From contig NBLN01000011.1 in assembly GCA_002084425.1 (NCBI GenBank), positions 120,453 through 184,452 on the forward strand: a stretch of 64,000 nt of DNA. Direction: 5' to 3'. Numbering within the stretch: the first letter of the stretch is position 1; every line of letters begins with the position of its first letter. This DNA is from Desulfobacteraceae bacterium 4572_130 (lineage in GTDB: Bacteria > Desulfobacterota > Desulfobacteria > Desulfobacterales > Desulfobacteraceae). Under the pieces are notes generated by a model. It saw nothing but the letters and a program-made list of their open reading frames with translations, made no database searches and was not told where the DNA came from. Positions 1 to 8,101 of this stretch are shown here, in pieces. The translations under genes were made by a program, and so were the position numbers.

Positions 1-1293
1 TTGCAAAATATTGTTAAAAAAGCTCATGCAGCTGATTTATCAATTGTATTTCGTGAGATTTCTTTAGATAACAGATGCAAACTTTTTAATTTAATTGATG
101 ATTTAGAAAAAAAAGTTGTTCTTTTTTCAGAGCTTGATGAAACTACATTTATTGAATTTATTAAATTACTTGAATTAAAAGATGTTGTTGAAGTTTTTGG
201 TAAAATGCCTGCTGATGATGCAGCAGAACTTCTTAATTGTCTTGATGAAGATTATTCTACTCAGATTTTAGAAAATATGAAAAAAGAAGACTCACAAGAA
301 GTTGAGCATCTTATGAGTTATATTGAAGATACTGCAGGAAGTATTATGGTACCTGATTTTATTGCTCTAAAAGAAGATATGCAGGCACAACAGGTTATTG
401 AAGCTCTTCAAAATGAATACCTTGATGTGGAAATGCCATTTTATATATATGTAATTAATGAATATGGAAAACTTGTTGGGGTAATATCATTAAGGCAGCT
501 TGTTGTTGTGCAGTCAAAAATGCCATTAAAAGAGTTTATGGCAACAGATATAATATCAGTAAATACATATACTGATCAGGAAAATGTTGCAAAACTTGTT
601 TCAAGATATGATTATCTTGCTATTCCTGTGGTAGATGATGACAATTGTATTGTGGGTATTGTTACTGTAGATGATGTAATAGATATTATTAGTGATGTTG
701 CAACGGAAGATATGTTAAAAATGGCAGGTGTGGGAGAAGATTATATTGAAACTCAAACAGTTTTGCGTGGAACCAAAATACGCCTTCCATGGCTTTTTAC
801 AAGTTTTCTTGGAGGAGTTGCAGCTTTTTTTATAATAGGCGGGTTTCAGGAAAGTCTTGCAAAATTTACATGTTTAGCAGCATTTATACCTGTTATTATG
901 GGTATGGGAGGAAACATTGGTATTCAGTCTTCCACAATTGTTGTACGCGGTATTGCCACAGGCAAAATAAATATAAGAGATCTCTGGTCCGTTGTTTTTA
1001 AAGAGCTTTTAATTGGTATGATACTTGGGGTTATATATGGAGTTTTTATTGGTATTGTTGCTAAATTAAGATTTTTTTCTGAACCATTTTCCCTGGCACT
1101 TTCATTTTCTGTTGGACTTGCAGTAATATCTTCCATGTCTGTTGCAGCACTGGTAGGAGCACTTACTCCCATGCTTTTTAAAAAAATGAATATTGATCCT
1201 GCTGTTGCAACAGGTCCATTTGTTACCACATCTGTAGATATTGTAAGTGTTTACTGCTATTTTTTAATAGCAAAACTTCTTATTGGGCTTTAA
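1..1293 (+). CDS. mgtE: Magnesium transporter MgtE, 5' end cut by window edge
   Basis: Inner-membrane Mg2+ channel/transporter gated by intracellular Mg2+. The order of domains is that of MgtE: an acidic helical N domain (about residues 1-105), two CBS domains (about 110-235) and a C-terminal pore domain of about five membrane helices (about 260-430). The pore domain contains the conserved GMGGNIGIQSS segment near residue 301. The reading frame opens at base 1 with TTG, and the first residues already lie inside the N domain, so the true start probably lies upstream by about 20 codons. The 3' end is complete. recO follows after 132 bases. The family call is firm; the start is unknown. Confidence 0.93.
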   Translation: MQNIVKKAHAADLSIVFREISLDNRCKLFNLIDDLEKKVVLFSELDETTFIEFIKLLELKDVVEVFGKMPADDAAELLNCLDEDYSTQILENMKKEDSQEVEHLMSYIEDTAGSIMVPDFIALKEDMQAQQVIEALQNEYLDVEMPFYIYVINEYGKLVGVISLRQLVVVQSKMPLKEFMATDIISVNTYTDQENVAKLVSRYDYLAIPVVDDDNCIVGIVTVDDVIDIISDVATEDMLKMAGVGEDYIETQTVLRGTKIRLPWLFTSFLGGVAAFFIIGGFQESLAKFTCLAAFIPVIMGMGGNIGIQSSTIVVRGIATGKINIRDLWSVVFKELLIGMILGVIYGVFIGIVAKLRFFSEPFSLALSFSVGLAVISSMSVAALVGALTPMLFKKMNIDPAVATGPFVTTSVDIVSVYCYFLIAKLLIGL

Positions 1294-1425
1294 TTTTATA
1301 CACACACACCCTGCAATTTATTTTTTCAAAGCTTTAAAATTCAACAATTTTTAGTTCTGCTTTAAATTTTAGATTGTGTTCTAATAAAGCCTTGAAATCT
1401 AAGTTCCTTTGTTAAGGTAAAATAA

Positions 1426-2193
1426 ATGTTTAATTTTTCAACTGATGGTATTTTATTAAGAAAAATAGAATATGGTGATTATGATTTTATAATCACTTAT
1501 TTTACACGCTCTATGGGTAAAATTATTGTTATTGCAAAAAACGCAAAAAAAAGTGTAAAGCGTTTTGCAGGTTCCCTTGATTTGTTTTCTGTTATGAATA
1601 TTCAGTGTGTTATACCAAAAAGAAAAAATTCTTTTCCAGTTCTTTTTAATGTTGACCTTGATAATTCTTTTACAAAAATAAGAACTAATACTATTAAAAC
1701 AGGGTATGCAAGTTATTGGGTTGAACTTATTAATTCATGGATGAAACAGGGCAAAAAACAAATAGATGTTTATAATCTTCTTTTGTATGTTCTTGATGCA
1801 CTTAATTCAGGCATAATTAAAAAAGAGGTTTTAAGTCTTTTATTTCAAATTAAATTTATGAGTATTTCAGGATTTACTCCTAATATTATTTGTTGTGGTA
1901 AATGTTTAACTCCCCTTGATAAAATAATGCAGCAAAACATATTATTTGATTTGATTGAAGGAAAACTTGTTTGTGATAAATGCAAAAAAAATAAAAAAAA
2001 TGGAATAATTGTTTCTAAGGGAACACTAAAGCAGCTTTTTTGGATTAATAATAAAAATATTAAAAAATCTGAAATAATAAAGTTTCCAGATTTTGCTATT
2101 AAAGAAGGTGAAAAACTTCTTGAATCATTTATTCCATGTCATCTAGAAAAAGAGATTAAAAGTCTTATTTTTTTAAAAAGGATAAGAAAATAA
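1426..2193 (+). CDS. recO: DNA repair protein RecO
   Basis: RecO helps RecF/RecR load RecA on SSB-coated single-stranded DNA in recombinational repair. The N-terminal OB-fold is recognisable (DGILLRKIEYGDYDFIITYF) and the helical C-terminal domain carries a four-cysteine zinc site, CCGKC at about residues 156-160 and CDKC at about 184-187, as in many bacterial RecO proteins. The length of 255 aa is normal. The ATG has a modest AAGG Shine-Dalgarno (SD) sequence. It sits 44 bases before mmsA, which has its own strong SD, so the two may or may not be cotranscribed. Confidence 0.92.
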   Translation: MFNFSTDGILLRKIEYGDYDFIITYFTRSMGKIIVIAKNAKKSVKRFAGSLDLFSVMNIQCVIPKRKNSFPVLFNVDLDNSFTKIRTNTIKTGYASYWVELINSWMKQGKKQIDVYNLLLYVLDALNSGIIKKEVLSLLFQIKFMSISGFTPNIICCGKCLTPLDKIMQQNILFDLIEGKLVCDKCKKNKKNGIIVSKGTLKQLFWINNKNIKKSEIIKFPDFAIKEGEKLLESFIPCHLEKEIKSLIFLKRIRK

Positions 2194-2236
2194 TTAAAAT
2201 AAATATATTAATATAATTTAATAAGGAGATTTTTTT

Positions 2237-3691
2237 ATGTCAGTGCCAATTATGAAAAATTATATCAATGATGAATGGGTTCAATCTAATTCTAAAGTTT
2301 TTGGTGATGTTTTTAATCCAGCAAAAGGTGAAAAAATTGCTGAGGTTGCTTTTGGAACTAACCAAGATGTAAATACAGCAGTTCAAGCAGCAAAGGCTGC
2401 CTTTCCAGAATGGCGGGAAACTCCAGCACTTACCAGAGCAAGATATTTATTTCGTTTAAAGGAAGCTTTTGAGGAAAATTTTGAAGATATTGCACGCACC
2501 TTAACAAGTGAACAAGGCAAAATTATAGATGAAGCAAGGGGTGAAGTAAGACGCATGATTGAAAATGTGGAACATGCAACTGGTATAACAACCCTGGGGT
2601 GTGGTTATAGTTTTGAAGATATTGCAACAAAAATTGATTGTGTTGGATATCGTCAGCCCATAGGTGTTTTTGCAGCAATAGTTCCCTTTAATTTTCCTGC
2701 TATGGTGCCATGGTGGTTCCTGCCCTATGCTCTAGTTACTGGTAATACCTATGTTGTAAAACCTTCTGAACAAGTTCCTATGACTCAAACTAAAATATTT
2801 GAAATTATTGAAGAAGTTGGTTTTCCAAAAGGTGTTATTAATATGGTTCATGGGTCAAGAGATGTTGTTAATGCTTTATTGGATCATAAAGATATTGAGG
2901 GCATATCTTTTGTTGGAGCAACTCCAACTGCAAAATATATTTATGAGCGGTGTGGTGCAACTGGTAAAAGATGTCAAGCTTTAGGTGGAGCTAAAAATGT
3001 TGTAGGAGTTATGCCGGATGCTTTTTTATCTGAAACTATTTCTAATGCTGTTGCTTCATTTTATGGTTGTTCAGGACAGCGTTGTCTGGCTGGATCAATT
3101 CTTGCCCCTGTTGGTGATATAGCAGATGAAGTTGTTAAACAATTTCTTAATGCTGCAAAAAAGATAAAAGTTGGTAATGGACTAGATGAAAATACAGGAA
3201 TGGGACCTGTTGCAGGAAAAGTACATCAGGAAAGAATTCTTGATTATATAGAAAAGGGTATTGCTGAAGGTGCAAAACTTATTCTTGATGGAAGAAATTG
3301 TAAAGTAGAAGGTTATCCAGATGGCTATTATGTAGGACCAACTATTTTTGATAATGTTACTCCAGATATGGCTATTGCAACAGATGAAATATTTGGGCCT
3401 GTAGTAAGTATTATTCGTTGTAAAGATCTAGATGAAGTCATTAATCTGATTAATACCAGAGACTTTGCTAATGCAACTTCAATTTATACACAAAATGGAT
3501 CAGTTGTAAGGGAGTTTAAATATAGAGTTAAACCAAGTATGGTTGGTATTAATATTGGAATTGCAGCTCCAATGAGCTTTTTTCCCTTTGGTGGTTCAGG
3601 CAATTCCTTTTTTGGAGATATTAAGGGACATGGTCAGGAAATTTTTCATTTCTTTACTGATACTAAAGTTGTTATTGAACGCTGGTTCTAG
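2237..3691 (+). CDS. mmsA: CoA-acylating (methyl)malonate-semialdehyde dehydrogenase
   Basis: Aldehyde dehydrogenase of the MmsA type. It oxidatively decarboxylates malonate semialdehyde or methylmalonate semialdehyde with NAD+ and CoA to acetyl-CoA or propionyl-CoA. The nucleotide-fold segment PFNFPAMVPWWF is at about 150-162 and the catalytic cysteine at about 283 in GQRCLAGS, the motif of the CoA-dependent subfamily. The length of 484 aa is typical. AAGGAG precedes the ATG. The following pyrimidine genes would feed it: the aminotransferase at 5050 makes (methyl)malonate semialdehyde from beta-alanine or beta-aminoisobutyrate. Use in valine or inositol catabolism is possible, but the context favours pyrimidine degradation. 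Confidence 0.92.
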   Translation: MSVPIMKNYINDEWVQSNSKVFGDVFNPAKGEKIAEVAFGTNQDVNTAVQAAKAAFPEWRETPALTRARYLFRLKEAFEENFEDIARTLTSEQGKIIDEARGEVRRMIENVEHATGITTLGCGYSFEDIATKIDCVGYRQPIGVFAAIVPFNFPAMVPWWFLPYALVTGNTYVVKPSEQVPMTQTKIFEIIEEVGFPKGVINMVHGSRDVVNALLDHKDIEGISFVGATPTAKYIYERCGATGKRCQALGGAKNVVGVMPDAFLSETISNAVASFYGCSGQRCLAGSILAPVGDIADEVVKQFLNAAKKIKVGNGLDENTGMGPVAGKVHQERILDYIEKGIAEGAKLILDGRNCKVEGYPDGYYVGPTIFDNVTPDMAIATDEIFGPVVSIIRCKDLDEVINLINTRDFANATSIYTQNGSVVREFKYRVKPSMVGINIGIAAPMSFFPFGGSGNSFFGDIKGHGQEIFHFFTDTKVVIERWF

Positions 3692-3700
3692 TTCTAAATA

Positions 3701-3875
3701 ATGGCATTGTAAAAATTCTCCATCTACTTTGTTCTAGTATTTTTTTAAGATTTTAAAATACTATCAGCCTTAATAAAGCAAGAACATAAGAAAAATATAG
3801 AATATAAAAAGCAGAAAAATGTTTTTATACTTGAAAAAATATTAAGCTTTGTAGATGGAGTTTACCACGATATCA
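3701..3875. repeat. MITE-like element with terminal inverted repeats (family B)
   Basis: The gap between mmsA and the next gene is framed by CTCCATCTAC at 3718-3727 and its exact complement GTAGATGGAG at 3851-3860, with imperfect similarity continuing outwards (GTAAAAATT on one side, complement of GGTAAA on the other). A hairpin of TAGTATTTT and AAAATACTA lies at 3735-3763. The left half recurs elsewhere in the window (27626-27675, 38615-38700, 52877-52930, and reversed at 44300-44342). No coding capacity is seen. Confidence 0.6.
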
Positions 3876-3935
3876 TATATATTTTCTCACAAAAATTCAT
3901 TTCCTATTATCTAATAAAAACATAAAAAGTCATAT

Positions 3936-4505
3936 ATGAATTTCAAAGACAAAGAAGAAAAATTAGGAACAAGAATGGAAATGTATGTGGAACAATTCAA
4001 GCAATCCTATGAAATGATTCGTCATCAACAGATGGTCAGAGATAATATTTTCAAATGGTATTGTACAATGTTAATAGCAGTTTATGGATATATGGGATTC
4101 ATATGCTTTGATCCAAAAATTGAAATAAAATCTATAATTATTTTAATTATATCCTTGGTAATAGTTTGCATTGGATTTACTGTTTGTGAATTTTTTGGAA
4201 GACTTTATAAAATCAGAAATAATTATCATAAAATAAATTGCAAATTGCGTTTAGAATTAATAAAAAATCAAAAATTATGGGAATTTATTCAAAAGTATGA
4301 CTATCCTGAACTTAATAAAGAATGTGAAGACGAAAATGGTAAAGGATATAAGGACAAAAATGATAAAGAAGATGAGGATAAAAATTCTTATAAGAAAAAA
4401 TCCACTACTAATACTTATAAAATATTGGTTTCAATAACAATTTTTATAAATATATGCATTGGTATTGTTTCAATGATTTTTTGCTGGATAAAATTAGCCA
4501 TGTAA
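3936..4505 (+). CDS. Predicted three-helix membrane protein, unknown function
   Basis: Not recognised. The 189-aa product begins with a charged amphipathic stretch (about 1-40), then two adjacent hydrophobic segments (about 45-62 and 69-92), a basic middle region, a very charged Lys/Asp/Glu-rich low-complexity linker (about 127-155) and a last hydrophobic segment (about 160-188). No SD sequence is obvious. The stop is one base before an in-frame ATG of the next gene's extended reading frame, but that gene's better start is at 4543. It lies inside the pyrimidine catabolic cluster, between mmsA and the aminotransferase; no role there can be read from the sequence. Confidence 0.6.
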   Translation: MNFKDKEEKLGTRMEMYVEQFKQSYEMIRHQQMVRDNIFKWYCTMLIAVYGYMGFICFDPKIEIKSIIILIISLVIVCIGFTVCEFFGRLYKIRNNYHKINCKLRLELIKNQKLWEFIQKYDYPELNKECEDENGKGYKDKNDKEDEDKNSYKKKSTTNTYKILVSITIFINICIGIVSMIFCWIKLAM

Positions 4506-4542
4506 TATGCTAAAATTCTTAAAAAAAAAGGAGGAAAAACAT

Positions 4543-4959
4543 ATGGCATTAACCAATTTTGGAAGTATTCTTAAATTTGCCGAAGAAATGGAAATTCATG
4601 ATAATGAATTTTATAAAACTCAGGCACTGGATTCAAAATATAGTCAATATAAGGAAATATTTGAAGATTGTGCCAAAGTATGTGAAAAAAATAAAAAATT
4701 GATTTTGCGTATTAGAAGGGAAAATATTACAGAAATGATTTTAGAGCCTGTAAATGGTTTAAATTCTTCTGAATTTGAACTTAAGCTTAAAACAGGTGAT
4801 AATGTAGTTATTGAAAATGCACTTAAAATAGAAAACAGAGCTAAAAATTATTATTTAAAAGCTGCTGAAAAAATTAAGGCTCAACTTGAAGTTTCCCGTG
4901 GTTTAAAACAGGCTGCTAAGAAGCGTTCAAAATCCATTAAAAAACTAATGGCTGCGTAA
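4543..4959 (+). CDS. Small helical protein, possibly ferritin-like fold
   Basis: A 138-aa protein of mostly charged helices. The two segments EEMEIHDNEFYKTQA (near the N-terminus) and KIENRAKNYYLKAAEKI (about 103-119) resemble the E..H..FY / E..A..YY..A pattern of rubrerythrin-like four-helix bundles, but a full set of metal ligands cannot be assigned, so this is a weak structural guess. The start was set at 4543 because AAGGAGG at 4529-4534 sits ideally before it; an in-frame ATG at 4507 has no SD. The C-terminus is very basic. It lies inside the pyrimidine cluster. Confidence 0.6.
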   Translation: MALTNFGSILKFAEEMEIHDNEFYKTQALDSKYSQYKEIFEDCAKVCEKNKKLILRIRRENITEMILEPVNGLNSSEFELKLKTGDNVVIENALKIENRAKNYYLKAAEKIKAQLEVSRGLKQAAKKRSKSIKKLMAA

Positions 4960-5049
4960 AAATCTACCTTGTTCTAATTTTTTTATGTTCTTAATTAAAA
5001 ATACACATGCGTGTTCATTATATTATGTCATTATAAGGAGTAATTATAA

Positions 5050-6438
5050 ATGAGTAAAATAGAGAATAGAATTAAAGAATTAACTGATCATACCTTTGGA
5101 ACATGGGCAAGGCAAAAAGCTTGGTCACTTCCCAAGATGATTGTTGATGCCCAGGGCGTTTATATGTATGATGACCAAGGTAAATCCTACCTTGATTTTA
5201 CTTCCCAACTTATGTGCTCTAATCTGGGGCATAAAAATAAAGCTGTTATTGAAGCAATTATAAAACAAGCTGAAAAAATGCCTTATATTGCTCCAGGTTT
5301 TGTTACTGAAACCTCAATACAGGCTGTTAAAGCTTTACAAACAGTTATGCCAAAGGGTTTATCTAAATTTTTCTTTTCCAGCAGTGGAGCTGCTGCTAAT
5401 GAAGCTGCTCTAAAATTTATCAGACAATCCATGGCTCCAGCCTATAAAATAGTTTCCCGTTATCATTCCTATCATGGGGCAACTGTGGGTGCAATGTCTT
5501 TTACTGGTGATCCAAGGCGTTGGCCTTCAGAGCAGGCAAGATGTACAGTTCAAGGTGTAAGATTTGCTCCTGATTGCTATTGCTATCGTTGTCCTTTTGA
5601 TAAAACTTATCCAGAATGTAATATTCAATGTGCTCAATATCTTGATTATATGTTTAAGGAAGAAGGCAATGTTGCTGCATTTATTGTAGAACCTGTAGTT
5701 GGTACTAATGGTAGAATTGTCCCACCTCCTGAATATTTCCCTTTAGTTAGAAAAATTTGTAATGAAAATAATATTTTACTTTTTGCTGATGAAGTTATGA
5801 GTGGATGGTATAGAACAGGTCCTTGCTTTGCCATGGATGCCTGGGATATACAACCTGATATAATGACTACTGCCAAAGGTGCTACTGCTGCATATACTCC
5901 TCTTGGAATTACTGCTGTTTCTAATAAAGTGGCTGAATTTTTTGATGAGGAAATGTTTTGTCATGGTCAGACCTATGCCTACCATGCTCTTGCATCAGCA
6001 GCTGTTCCAGCAGCTGTTTCAGAATATAAGAAATTAATGGATTCTGGGTTACCTCAAAAAGTAAGTAAATATTTAGAACAAGAGCTTTATAAGTTATCAG
6101 ATAAACATGAATGTATTGGTGATGTTAGAGGAGTTGGACATTTTTGGGGTCTTGAAATTGTAAAAAATCGTAAAACTAAAGAACCATTTAATACTAAGCC
6201 AGATAAAATAACTGGCGCATCTTTAATGACTGCGAAAATTGCAGGTGAAGCTATGGCTAATGGTGTATTTTTAAATCCCTGGATTGATACATTAGTTATT
6301 GCTCCTCCTTTGATTATTACTGAACAAGAAGTTGATAAAGCAATTAGTGTTTTAGATAAAGCCTTGGAAATTGGTGATAAAGAAGTTGAATCAACTTCTG
6401 TTGCAGCTTCCAGAACTTCTGATTTTACAAAAAAATAA
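5050..6438 (+). CDS. Class III omega-aminotransferase (beta-alanine / beta-aminoisobutyrate type)
   Basis: PLP-dependent class III aminotransferase, 462 aa. Visible features are the PLP-phosphate segment SSSGAAANEAALKF (about 116-129), the FADEVMSGWYRTG motif with the PLP-binding aspartate (about 245) and the Schiff-base lysine in TTAKGAT (about 276). The surroundings (dihydropyrimidine dehydrogenase, dihydropyrimidinase, ureidopropionase, MmsA) indicate transamination of beta-alanine and beta-aminoisobutyrate to malonate or methylmalonate semialdehyde. The amino acceptor is not determinable. The insertion with several cysteines (CYCYRCPFDKTYPEC, about 176-190) occurs in relatives and is not evidence of a metal site. 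AAGGAG precedes the ATG. Confidence 0.85.
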   Translation: MSKIENRIKELTDHTFGTWARQKAWSLPKMIVDAQGVYMYDDQGKSYLDFTSQLMCSNLGHKNKAVIEAIIKQAEKMPYIAPGFVTETSIQAVKALQTVMPKGLSKFFFSSSGAAANEAALKFIRQSMAPAYKIVSRYHSYHGATVGAMSFTGDPRRWPSEQARCTVQGVRFAPDCYCYRCPFDKTYPECNIQCAQYLDYMFKEEGNVAAFIVEPVVGTNGRIVPPPEYFPLVRKICNENNILLFADEVMSGWYRTGPCFAMDAWDIQPDIMTTAKGATAAYTPLGITAVSNKVAEFFDEEMFCHGQTYAYHALASAAVPAAVSEYKKLMDSGLPQKVSKYLEQELYKLSDKHECIGDVRGVGHFWGLEIVKNRKTKEPFNTKPDKITGASLMTAKIAGEAMANGVFLNPWIDTLVIAPPLIITEQEVDKAISVLDKALEIGDKEVESTSVAASRTSDFTKK

Positions 6439-6450
6439 TTTTTTTTAAAT

Positions 6451-6695
6451 AACTGCCTTAAAGTAGATAAGCAGATATGTAGATTTGGTCTTTATTTTCT
6501 AATTTCCCTCAGAATGAGAGCTTTGCACAATGGTTTATTTATAGACATTTACAAATATTTTTTAGATAAAAATTAGAAACATTAGGAAAAAAATTATGTT
6601 TTTAAAAAATTTTTATAAAAAAAAAAATTGTACAAAGCTCTCACAACAAAACATAAAAGAATATTAAAATAGTTATAAGTTCTTTTATATAAATT
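6451..6695 (+). repeat. Dispersed repeat family A copy, split by an inserted TIR element
   Basis: The gap before preT contains the left part of a dispersed repeat (CTGCCTTAAAG, GCAGATATG, AGATTTGGTC; 6453-6512) and its right part (ACATAAAAGAATATT through TAAGTTCTTTTATAT; 6651-6690). Between them lies a 127-bp segment bounded by inverted repeats (separate entry). Uninterrupted copies at 14125-14215 and 39295-39385 show that the two halves belong together. The right end forms a hairpin with arms ATAAAAGAA and TTCTTTTAT. Confidence 0.65.
6516..6642. mobile_element. 127-bp MITE-like element with 16-bp terminal inverted repeats
   Basis: Left end GAGAGCTTTGCACAAT (6516-6531) and right end ATTGTACAAAGCTCTC (6627-6642) are inverted copies matching at 15 of 16 positions. 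The interior is AT-rich with no coding capacity. Related interior sequence recurs at 45748-45840, and related ends at 48958-48975, 49303-49320 and 58268-58290. It interrupts a family A repeat, so it behaves as a mobile element. A target duplication is not clear. No transposase is encoded in the window. Confidence 0.65.
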
Positions 6696-6738
6696 TTTAT
6701 ATTTTAAGAGTTGTTTTTAATTTTAAGGAGAAAATATT

Positions 6739-8088
6739 TTGCAGTGTTCAAAAAATTTTCATGAAATGGAATTAGGATTTGATTTAAGCAAAGCTGTGGC
6801 TGAAGCTGATCGCTGTTTACTTTGCTATGATGCCCCTTGTTCTAAGGCATGTCCTGGTGATACAGACCCTGGAACATTTATTCGTAAATTACGCTTTAAA
6901 AATATTACAGGTGCAATTCGCACAATTAAGAAAAATAATGTTCTTGGAGGAACATGTGGGATTTTATGCCCTTCTGAAAATTTATGTGAAAAAGCATGTA
7001 CAGCTAAATTGAAATCTGAATTCAATATTCTAGGGTCTGATAATGCTATTGCAATTGGTAAAATTCAGCGTTTTCTAGTTGAGCATGGCTGGGAAACAGG
7101 ATTTAAGCCTTTAAAACCAGGCAAGCCTAGAAAAGAAAAAATAGCAGTTATTGGTTCTGGGCCTGCAGGATTAAGCTGTGCAGCAACTTTGGCTCAACAT
7201 GGATTTAAAGTAACTATTTTTGAAGCTAGAGCAAAACCAGGTGGAGTTCTTTACTATGGAATTATGCCTTATCGTTTTAATAAATCTTTTTTGGATAAAG
7301 AACTGGAAGATATTAAAGAACTAGGTGTTAAAATAAAATGTAATACTCCCATAAAAGAACATAAAGGCATTGAAAAACTTCTGAAACAAGGCTTTTCATC
7401 TGTATTTATAGGGATTGGACTTTGGCAATCAAAGAGTTTCCATGAAAAATTTGATAAAGAAATTTCAGGTTTATATCCTTCAGTTGATTATTTATCTGGA
7501 ATTTGTGATCAAAGATTTAAAACTATTGAACAACAAATAAAAGATAAAACAGTAGCTGTTATTGGTGGTGGTGCAGTTGCTATGGAATGTGCTGAAGCAT
7601 CTGTTAATCTAGGGGCAAAAGATGTTTATCTAGTTTATAGAAGGTCTTATTTACAAATGCCTGCTGAAAAAAAAGAAAAAATTAGAATACTAGATGCAGG
7701 AGTTCATTTTATTCTTTTAAATCAACCTATTGATTATTTAATTGGACAAAATAAAAAAATTCAAGGATTACAATTAAATAGAACTTTACTTGGAAAAGTT
7801 GATAAAACAGGACGACAAAATCCAGAATTAATTCCTAAAGCAAAATGGAATCTTAAAGCTGATATTGTTATTGAAGCTATTGGTAATAAGCCAGATTCTA
7901 ATAGTTACAAACTTTATCCAAGTGTTAAGCTTAATGATAAAAAATTAATTATTAATGAAAAAAATACTATGACATCAGTTAAAGGTATTTTTGCAGGTGG
8001 TGATATTGTTCAGGGTCCTTCCCTAGTTGTAAAAGCAGTTCAAGATGGTAAAAATGCAGCATTAGATATAATTAATTATTTAAGTTAA
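6739..8088 (+). CDS. preT: NAD-dependent dihydropyrimidine dehydrogenase, FAD subunit PreT
   Basis: PreT is the NADH-oxidising, electron-transferring partner of PreA in reduction of uracil and thymine to dihydropyrimidines. The N-terminal region has the cysteine-rich Fe-S module of GltD-like oxidoreductases (CLLCYDAPCSKACP, CGILCP, CEKAC; about 27-90). An FAD-binding VIGSGPAGLS motif lies at about 137, an NAD(P)-binding VIGGGAVAMEC motif at about 273, and the closing FAD motif GIFAGGDIVQG at about 415. It starts with TTG at 6739, eight bases after AAGGAG (6725-6730); no better ATG fits the domain. preA follows 13 bases after the stop. Confidence 0.92.
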   Translation: MQCSKNFHEMELGFDLSKAVAEADRCLLCYDAPCSKACPGDTDPGTFIRKLRFKNITGAIRTIKKNNVLGGTCGILCPSENLCEKACTAKLKSEFNILGSDNAIAIGKIQRFLVEHGWETGFKPLKPGKPRKEKIAVIGSGPAGLSCAATLAQHGFKVTIFEARAKPGGVLYYGIMPYRFNKSFLDKELEDIKELGVKIKCNTPIKEHKGIEKLLKQGFSSVFIGIGLWQSKSFHEKFDKEISGLYPSVDYLSGICDQRFKTIEQQIKDKTVAVIGGGAVAMECAEASVNLGAKDVYLVYRRSYLQMPAEKKEKIRILDAGVHFILLNQPIDYLIGQNKKIQGLQLNRTLLGKVDKTGRQNPELIPKAKWNLKADIVIEAIGNKPDSNSYKLYPSVKLNDKKLIINEKNTMTSVKGIFAGGDIVQGPSLVVKAVQDGKNAALDIINYLS

Positions 8089-8101
8089 AAAAGGAGTTGT
8101 T

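Noticed and set aside
789..1001. Plus-strand frame inside mgtE
   Set aside because: It is an out-of-frame shadow of the pore domain of mgtE, with no SD and no domain.
6500..6520. CTCAGAATGAGAG as a TPP-riboswitch piece
   Set aside because: The other conserved thi-box parts are absent; the sequence is the junction of two repeats.
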